Positions 8,136 through 14,121 of a stretch of 14,121 nt of DNA are shown here, piece by piece. Where the stretch lies: NCBI GenBank assembly GCA_028565635.1, contig JAOXYB010084608.1:8633-22753 (forward strand), in the 5' to 3' direction. Source of the DNA: Phoronis ovalis (taxonomy: Eukaryota > Phoronida > Phoronidae). A program made the translations under genes and the position numbers. The stretch's first letter is position 1, and every line of letters begins with the position of its first letter. Below the pieces are notes generated by a model that did no database searches, was not told the origin of the DNA, and worked only from the letters and a program-made list of their open reading frames with translations.

Positions 8136-10364
8136 GTAGGTTTACATTTACTTGTGTTCTGATTAAAATTACATACAAAAAGTTACTTTTTGTGGCAGAA
8201 GAAATGTCCCAGGGATACTGCTTGGTTATATGTATTCATTGTAAACTGCAAAGTTTATTGAATGTCATCCTAGATAAGTATCCCCTGCCCCATTAAATTG
8301 GTTGCTTCTGTGTTACTTTTCGAATAATTCCTTCATTCATGGCCGTGTTCTGGACAAGGATGTAACTAGATATACAAAGAATGGTATAGTAATTAACTGG
8401 AAACCCAGTGTCAGAATTATAAATATTTCAGTTTGATCTAATTTTTTTGCTGGGTGTTTTTCTGATAGTGTCAGAAGGCTAATAAACATAATTCAGATAC
8501 CTATGGCTAAAACGTTTTAGTTGATGGTTTAAATCACTTGAAACAACACATACATAACAAGCTGCTAATGGTGATGTATTGTTTGTGTATTGTTGGCTGT
8601 GGAATGAAGCTGATACACTCCATTTCCAATTGTTTAGGGGTTTTGAAAAAAGTTATGTACATGTAATGGCCTGATAAGAGTAAAACTAGAGGATTGAAGT
8701 TGCACATTCCATTAAAAATAATTATATAAATATGTGCAAGAGCCTTATGTCTAGTGTTGTATAGAATAAACAGACCAATTTCAGTGTCATATCAGGTGAA
8801 TTAATTAGCAGCATGTTTGTAATATAAATGCCAGTAATTTAGTAGGAAAATCAATCAACTACTATCCAGTTGTATGCTACAAATTACTCCTATGTATCCC
8901 GAATGACATAGCAGGTTTAGTGGTTTCTCTTGTGGCTTGAGTGTTTTTTAATGTGGAATTGAAAAATAGCCTTTTACTAAAAAACATGTTTTCGTTTTCA
9001 ACCTGAAAGTTGTCAAGATTATACAAACAAGAACCATGAATGACAGGTATTATATTAATAAGTAAGGCCACAAGCACAGTTTATAGTTCATCTTGCAAGT
9101 GAGACATCTCATAAGTAACACAGTCCTTTTCTATGAACAGTTATTATTTCAGTATCTAAAGTACAATATCCAGGGGTTTATATTTTGTGTGTTTTCAGGT
9201 GTGACATGATTGATTTTCCTTCCAGGCAAAATGTTCCTTCAATTTTTGTTGACTAGATGTATTATTGAGTCTGCTTACTGTCAGGGCCAGCTCATCAAAA
9301 ACATGCACAGTCTGTAAATATTTGGTTAACTGTGTATTCAGTAAAACAGTAACAAAATTTTGTGGTGTTAAAAGTTTATTTTTTCTTGTTGATCATCATG
9401 TCAATAGCCAGGAAGGTACAGTTATTATTAACTGCTGTTATGACTAAATTTCCTACAATATCTTTGTTTCTGAACATAAATTTGATTTTTTTATAAAAAA
9501 TTAGGCAAACACTATTTGATCAACATTACATCTTATATGGTTGAATAAAAACTGAACTTGTCATATCTGCCAGTGGTCATGTGTGTACTTTCTACTGAAG
9601 GCACAAATCAGTGCTATTACAAATGAATAGCTTGGTTATTGTCTATTATAACCCTGATACAACACTGACTTGGGCTACAGTACTGCCTAGAATATTTAGT
9701 AAGGTAAATGATGCAAGTTATGTTGAAAATTAATGATATCATTTTACAACTGAAAGCAATTACCTGACTGGAAAATCTAGATATAATGCAACTTCTGATG
9801 ATAGGAAGATCCATTGTGCAAAATAGAATATGTTTAGAAACTAGGCTAATCAGAGAGATGAAAACACTAGTGACAATTGTTTGGATGGTTTAAAAGTTTT
9901 GGTTAGGAAACTTATTTTAAAATTTTAGGAAGTTATCTCTACAACACTGTAATGAGATGGTGAGGTGTCTTAAAATTATCTGCTTTGAAACTTACACAGG
10001 TCCATAAATACCAGAGTCGACTCCTGAGTTCTGATAAATTCTTTATCAATTATACTGGGTTATCACTTTTGTACCTTGGTATTACAAGTGTGAATTTGGC
10101 CTACATTTCAGAGATATAGCACATAACAAAAACTATTCATTATGTTTGCAAATAAATTCATGGGTTCAATATTTAAAATTTGTTAGTAACAATAATCTCT
10201 TCACCAATAACAATTATGCAGTGTTGAATGAGTTTAAACATTATTTGGGCCTTTGCTTTAAATTTCATTTTACAATTTCTTCTACATGGGGCACCAAGCA
10301 TGATTTCTGAGCACTTGCTCTATTAAAGTCCTTCTGGCTGTGAAAAACTATGTTTTGTTTACTC

Positions 10365-10441
10365 ACTATCCAATATATGGCACTATCAATTCTGCCATCA
10401 AAAAAGGGACAGTGCGTTTGACAGGCTATATATTGGATAGT
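10365..10441. repeat. Short inverted repeat / foldback element
   Basis: Perfect 14-bp arms, actatccaatatat (10365-10378) and atatattggatagt (10428-10441), flank a 49-base loop. The similarity continues imperfectly outward (gttttgtttact from 10352, against agtaaaaac at 10451-10459), so the element may span about 10352-10459. It could be a tiny MITE or a hairpin. No convincing target duplication was seen. Confidence 0.6.
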
Positions 10442-11489
10442 CACATGTGTAGTAAAAACATAAAAAAATCCTCAAGGATTTAAAGCAAGCCTATGGGCTT
10501 GATATTTATTTTAAATCTGTTATCGATATTGGGCATTAGAGTGATAATCCAGGGTTGGTAGTGGGCTATTCTATAATTCTGCATTGGAGTTACTTTAACT
10601 GGAAAACATGACTACACAACTGGTGAACAATTATTTGGAAGCTGTTTGATCTTATTGCACTGCATCAGATGTGTTTTATTACTAATACATATGCATTACA
10701 TAATATATGTTACACTAATGAAAATATCAGACACTAATTATAGCACCTTTACTCATGTCTGAAGGAAAAGAAAATTGCATAATACTAATTATTGTATGAA
10801 TAAATAATGCTTTCTATAAGATATTGACACTTTGTTAGACAGGGCTGCAAATAATATATTTCTTAAATGAGAATATTAAAGTTATAGTTTCACTTGTACA
10901 GTCTTTGAAGTTTGTTCTTTGTAGGAAATGTATGAAGTTTTGGGCAAATATCTTTGTTGCTACAAAACAGAGTTACATGTATGTTTCTGACTTTTGATTT
11001 ATTTTCACTGTTTACAGCTGAAAATTTTTGAATATTTATAAGGGTTATATTCTACCAAAACACTTGCAACAAATCTGTTTTACAGCATAATAATTGGTTT
11101 AGTATTTCAAGACAAGTAATGGTTTAAAGAGAGGAATTTACAACATAAAGGCAGATATCACAATATCTTAAGCTGTTATTTACATTGGATAAAGGTGCAA
11201 CATACTACTGTCACACCTTTTACTAAGCATTACATTTTTAAAAACATTACAGTTCTGGTTGTATAAGGTATTGAAATGTACAACAAAACATGCCTTGATA
11301 TACTACCTATTTTGAAAAATTATTTAAAAAATAATTCACCATATCAGCTATTTCGGTTCTTATTAGGTTGCACAGCAAGTACAACCTATTGAGACTGTAT
11401 CTTTTTTTCTTTTTTTTCCAATTTTCAAACGTCTATATCTTGGAGACGCTTTGAGCTATGGGTGTCAAACTTAAGGTGTGGACTTGGGA

Positions 11490-11503
11490 GGGGGGGGGGG
11501 GGG
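11490..11503 (+). repeat. Homopolymer of 14 G
   Basis: This G14 run lies within the AGGTCA-rich element. It is likely length-variable and prone to sequencing error, and could form a quadruplex between molecules. Confidence 0.9.
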
Positions 11504-11522
11504 AATATACAAAAATTGGGTC

Positions 11523-12037
11523 GGGTCAATTTGAGGTCAGTAGGTCAAATTTCAAAAATGTCTTAGAATGTTCAAAAATGAAGATATCTAGTGACCTTGA
11601 TGACTTTTGAGGTCTTTTATGGGTCAAAAGGTCAGATTTTATTATTTTTTAGCATGTTTTTGGCTAATTTTAATAAGCAAATTACTATAAATCAAGACAC
11701 AGTGGTGCTACAGTCGTATAATTTGACATATGTCATCCCTATGTCATCATAGCTGACCTTATAGGTCAAAAGATTATTCAGGGGTCAAAAGGTCAAACTC
11801 TTATAATTGCATTTAGCTTCCGAAAAATGATGGTTTTATGTCATTTAAAGATACTCAAGGGGTCGTATGGTCATTTTGAGGTCAAAAAAATTAATTTCTG
11901 GAAATTTGATGAAAAGTTCAAAAAGGAAGTTTAACAGGTCATTTAGATGTTATCTTAGCTGACTTTGAGGTCCAAAAGGTCATTCAGAGGTCAAAATCTC
12001 AAAATTTCATGAAACTTTCGGCAAGAGGTAAAGGTCA
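11523..12037 (+). promoter_or_regulatory. Cluster of AGGTCA nuclear-receptor half-sites inside the repeat
   Basis: Exact AGGTCA occurs on the plus strand at 11534, 11542, 11629, 11763, 11790, 11879, 11936, 11977, 11988 and 12032. GGGTCA occurs at 11523, 11621 and 11782. The reverse form TGACCT is at 11592 and 11754. Three pairs are direct repeats spaced by 2 (11534/11542, 11621/11629, 11782/11790), and one is spaced by 5 (11977/11988). DR2 and DR5 are known layouts for retinoic-acid-receptor/RXR binding. The motif is inherent to the repeat sequence, so function is unproven. Confidence 0.45.
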
Positions 12038-12888
12038 TCCATTGGCATTTGAACATCCATGGGTTCCAGGATAATCCTAATAGGTGTGGATATCCAACTA
12101 TTTCTCTGTGCAACCTGGCCTTTGGTAAAAGGCGATTCTAGTTTATTCTAGTGATAAATGGCCCATAGCTCACAAATACTTTCAACATAAATATGTTTAA
12201 TAAGTAATAAATAAAACTATATTCTGTGATGCATGATATAATGTCAATATGTTTCTGACTGAAAGATAAGTATACAACAAGATATTTCTTTGTAATACAC
12301 TAAAGTCATATTTAATAATGAAGTGTGAGAATACATCAAAGAAACCTTTGTTGACAAATGACTGCATCAAATTCCTTAAATATGTGTCAATGTAATAGTT
12401 TCATTTCCTATATTTTGTATTCTAGGGAAGCTGTCTTCCTGTAGTCTAACTGTCTGCATGCTCCACTAGCCAATTATCTGCAATATCAGACTGAATTTTT
12501 TTCAAAAATTTATTTCAATCTAAATTTAAATTCGAATTGTATAATGTTATATATTTTACTCAAAAAGGTGAATTGTTTGTGTGTGTATGCCTATTGTAGT
12601 TACTCATTAGAAGTTAATATTGGAGCTGTGTAATCTGTTGTAATCATGTCTGTGAATACATTTCTTTGGTTAAATATAGCAATTGAAAATTGACAGATGT
12701 AATTTACATAATTTCCATAGAACAATGTATTTCACTTACATAACCTTAAGAAAGAAAGACACCTAACAATTGTGCTATATTATTGCGATTTCAAATTGGA
12801 ATGCTGTGCATCTTATACACTGTACCCATAAGTTGTCTGAATTTGAATTGGTGACACCTCGCATTAATGTGATGAATAAGGCTTATAT

Positions 12889-12908
12889 ACATATATACCC
12901 ATATATGT
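12889..12908. repeat. Small perfect hairpin (8-bp stem, 4-base loop)
   Basis: acatatat and atatatgt flank accc. The AT-only alternation makes chance formation likely in this intron. Confidence 0.5.
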
Positions 12909-13751
12909 CATATTACATGAGGAACCCAACAACAAGAATCTACCACCTGGTGTGATTATAACAACAGTTGCTTTTGCCCTCTAGTTATATGATGTAGCAT
13001 CCCAAAGAATCATGTGCAATGGGACAACAAGCAGCAAAAGTTGTGCAGTTTATACTATATAATGTAATATATTGTGGGGAACTGGATCTAATGCAGCCTG
13101 AGTGGCTTATATACTCATGGGATGCAATAATTTAAATTCCCCCTGTTGAAGGAAAGGTGTTGCGATGCTCATAAAATGGCTATTGTAAGTTAGCATTAGT
13201 AGGCAATTATTTATTAATATTCACTCCAAAAAATTTATAATCCAAAAATTGTTAAGCGCTGATATTCCTCTATGGAGTTGCTTGTTACCTGTTTAAATCA
13301 AACTACCTACCATACGTTATAGATAGTTATATGCAAACATACAAACTTGCATGATAATTTTAATAATACAGCAAGTAAACAGCTCCTCTTTATCTAACTA
13401 AATTCCCATTAATTTGTATCCATGATAACTAGAAAACTATATTAAAGCGTGGGATATCACGATCCTATAGCAACATGTCTGGGTAAATATTATTTTGAAA
13501 ATTTAATGTATTAACAGTGTTGGAGGAAATTAGATTTGAAGTATTAATAATGGTTACTTCCTATTTGATTTTCCACAATTTGCTATTGTTCTTGTTTTGC
13601 AATGTTTTTGTAATTCATAATTTATAATCTAGACTGATTATGTACAGATCATGGTAGCTACCAAGTGTTTGTTCATGGTACTAAAACAAATAGTAAAGTG
13701 TCAAAGTTTTTATTGTCTATTTGCTTTGATAAATCTAAATTTATTTTGCAG

Positions 13752-13841
13752 CCAAATGGTAATGGGTTTGAAGAACATCAAGGTTTAGTAACAATTCGAA
13801 TGAGACCTGATGAACAAGGACGATTTGGCTTTAATGTCAAG
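13752..13841 (+). CDS. PTPN4: Exon E: start of the PDZ domain
   Basis: This 90-base exon is phase 0 on both sides and encodes 30 residues: PNGNGFEEHQGLVTIRM then RPDEQGRFGFNVK. The second part closely matches the opening strands of the PTPN4 and PTPN3 PDZ domains (LVLIRMKPDENGRFGFNVK in human PTPN4). FGFN corresponds to the carboxylate-binding loop that grips the C-terminal residue of the bound peptide. The PN and G before it also align with human PTPN4 (TPNGG). The acceptor is ttattttgcag (ending 13751). The donor AAG/GTATAA at 13842 is a weak match to consensus; unspliced, the frame stops at TAA after one codon. The next exon should begin with GG, completing VKGG. The rest of PDZ and the phosphatase domain lie beyond the window. 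Confidence 0.94.
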
Positions 13842-14121
13842 GTATAATATATTTTCCTATTTGAAAAATGTCATTGTGACAAATTTCAGTGATTGCCAAG
13901 ATTAAATACCATGTGCACTTTGGAAAAAAATCTTCTGTTTGAGAAAACATGCACAACGATTATTGTCCATTCAAATCATAAATAAAACTTTGCCTAATTA
14001 ACCCTATTCCCATTGTTCCATTGTATCTTGGGCTTGTCCCCGGGGGGGGGATGGTCAATATGAAAGTGGGTACCCATGTTCCAACATGACTTTTCAAAAA
14101 AGCCCCTAACGAAGTGAAATT
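13842..14121 (+). other. PTPN4: Start of the intron after the PDZ exon
   Basis: This intron starts GTATAA and is cut by the window end. The last 90 bases differ in composition: CCCC followed by nine G (14038-14050), then a more GC-balanced stretch to 14121. That looks like the edge of a dispersed repeat continuing past the window. No gene is seen. Confidence 0.75.

Larger units (their letters stand above)
11365..12116. mobile_element. Non-autonomous repeat element with 11-bp inverted ends, 752 bp
   Basis: The ends are aggttgcacag (11365-11375) and ctgtgcaacct (12106-12116), perfect inverted copies. Sub-terminal words cctatt (left) and aatagg (right) are also inverted to one another. The interior differs from the surrounding intron: it has a T-rich tract (11399-11418), a run of 14 G (11490-11503) and many ggtcaaa-type words over about 500 bases. 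It has no coding potential. No target duplication is evident, so the borders are inferred from the inverted ends alone. It may be a MITE or a fragment of a larger dispersed repeat. Confidence 0.6.
4779..13751 (+). other. PTPN4: Large intron D-E, 8,973 bp
   Basis: This phase-0 intron runs from GTGAGT to ttattttgcag. It is long, AT-rich and mostly featureless. From 4779 to about 10340 I see no gene or strong repeat apart from a doubtful cassette exon at 8085-8135. From 10352 on it holds a foldback element, then the AGGTCA-rich element (11365-12116), and a small hairpin at 12889-12908. The short open frames here (60-90 codons, either strand) show no recognisable protein and are taken as chance. 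The size contrasts with the 399-856 bp introns just upstream. Confidence 0.85.

Noticed and set aside
8877-9077. 66-codon minus-strand open frame
   Set aside because: No domain, no splice or promoter context, and a length expected by chance.
9265-9447. 60-codon open frame with several cysteines (KTCTVCKYLVNCVF)
   Set aside because: The cysteine spacing fits no zinc-binding family I know, and there are no suitable splice borders.
9617-9814. 65-codon minus-strand open frame
   Set aside because: No recognisable protein; it is hydrophobic translation of AT-rich intron.
12770-12955. 61-codon open frame
   Set aside because: It runs through the small AT hairpin and has no domain or splice context.
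13077-13140. Possible tRNA-like or SINE promoter sequence
   Set aside because: There is no B-box (GGTTCGANTCC) and no cloverleaf can be drawn.
1-14121. CRISPR array, operon, prophage or bacterial defence system
   Set aside because: There are no regular spacers or bacterial genes, and the spliced animal gene accounts for the coding content.

Overview
This window is intron-rich, AT-rich nuclear DNA from a multicellular animal, most likely a marine invertebrate. It contains an internal slice of one plus-strand gene: five coding exons of a non-receptor protein tyrosine phosphatase of the PTPN3/PTPN4 type (FERM - linker - PDZ - phosphatase). The exons have clean GT/AG borders and compatible phases. 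They join to 744 coding bases (248 codons), covering the end of the FERM domain, the FERM-adjacent segment, the variable linker and the first strands of the PDZ domain. Most of the FERM domain must lie upstream of the window. The rest of the PDZ domain and the catalytic phosphatase domain must lie downstream. No bacterial-type genes, operons, tRNA or rRNA genes were seen. The species cannot be fixed from sequence alone. A single gene combining PTPN3 and PTPN4 features, the diverged linker and the repeat types suit a non-vertebrate animal, possibly a deuterostome such as a hemichordate, but that is a weak inference.

Layout: 1-2153 is intron, carrying a small inverted-repeat transposon (1572-1985) and a recursive-splice-like site near 1357. 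Coding exons lie at 2154-2317, 3034-3102, 3502-3744 and 4601-4778. The short introns between them hold a fold-back sequence (2355-2474), a pair of related direct repeats (3142-3374) and a three-copy 46-bp tandem repeat (4176-4312). A large intron of 8,973 bases (4779-13751) follows. It holds a foldback element (10365-10441), an AGGTCA-rich inverted-repeat element (11365-12116) and a doubtful 51-bp cassette exon (8085-8135). The fifth exon (13752-13841) opens the PDZ domain, and the window ends inside the next intron.

The exons encode a membrane/cytoskeleton-targeting module joined to a peptide-binding module. In known family members the FERM domain places the phosphatase at the membrane, and the PDZ domain binds C-terminal peptides of partners and influences catalysis. 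The most unusual non-coding signal is the dense run of nuclear-receptor-like AGGTCA half-sites inside the repeat at 11.5-12.0 kb. The most clear-cut mobile element is the 414-bp inverted-repeat element, with perfect 18-bp ends and a 6-bp target duplication.
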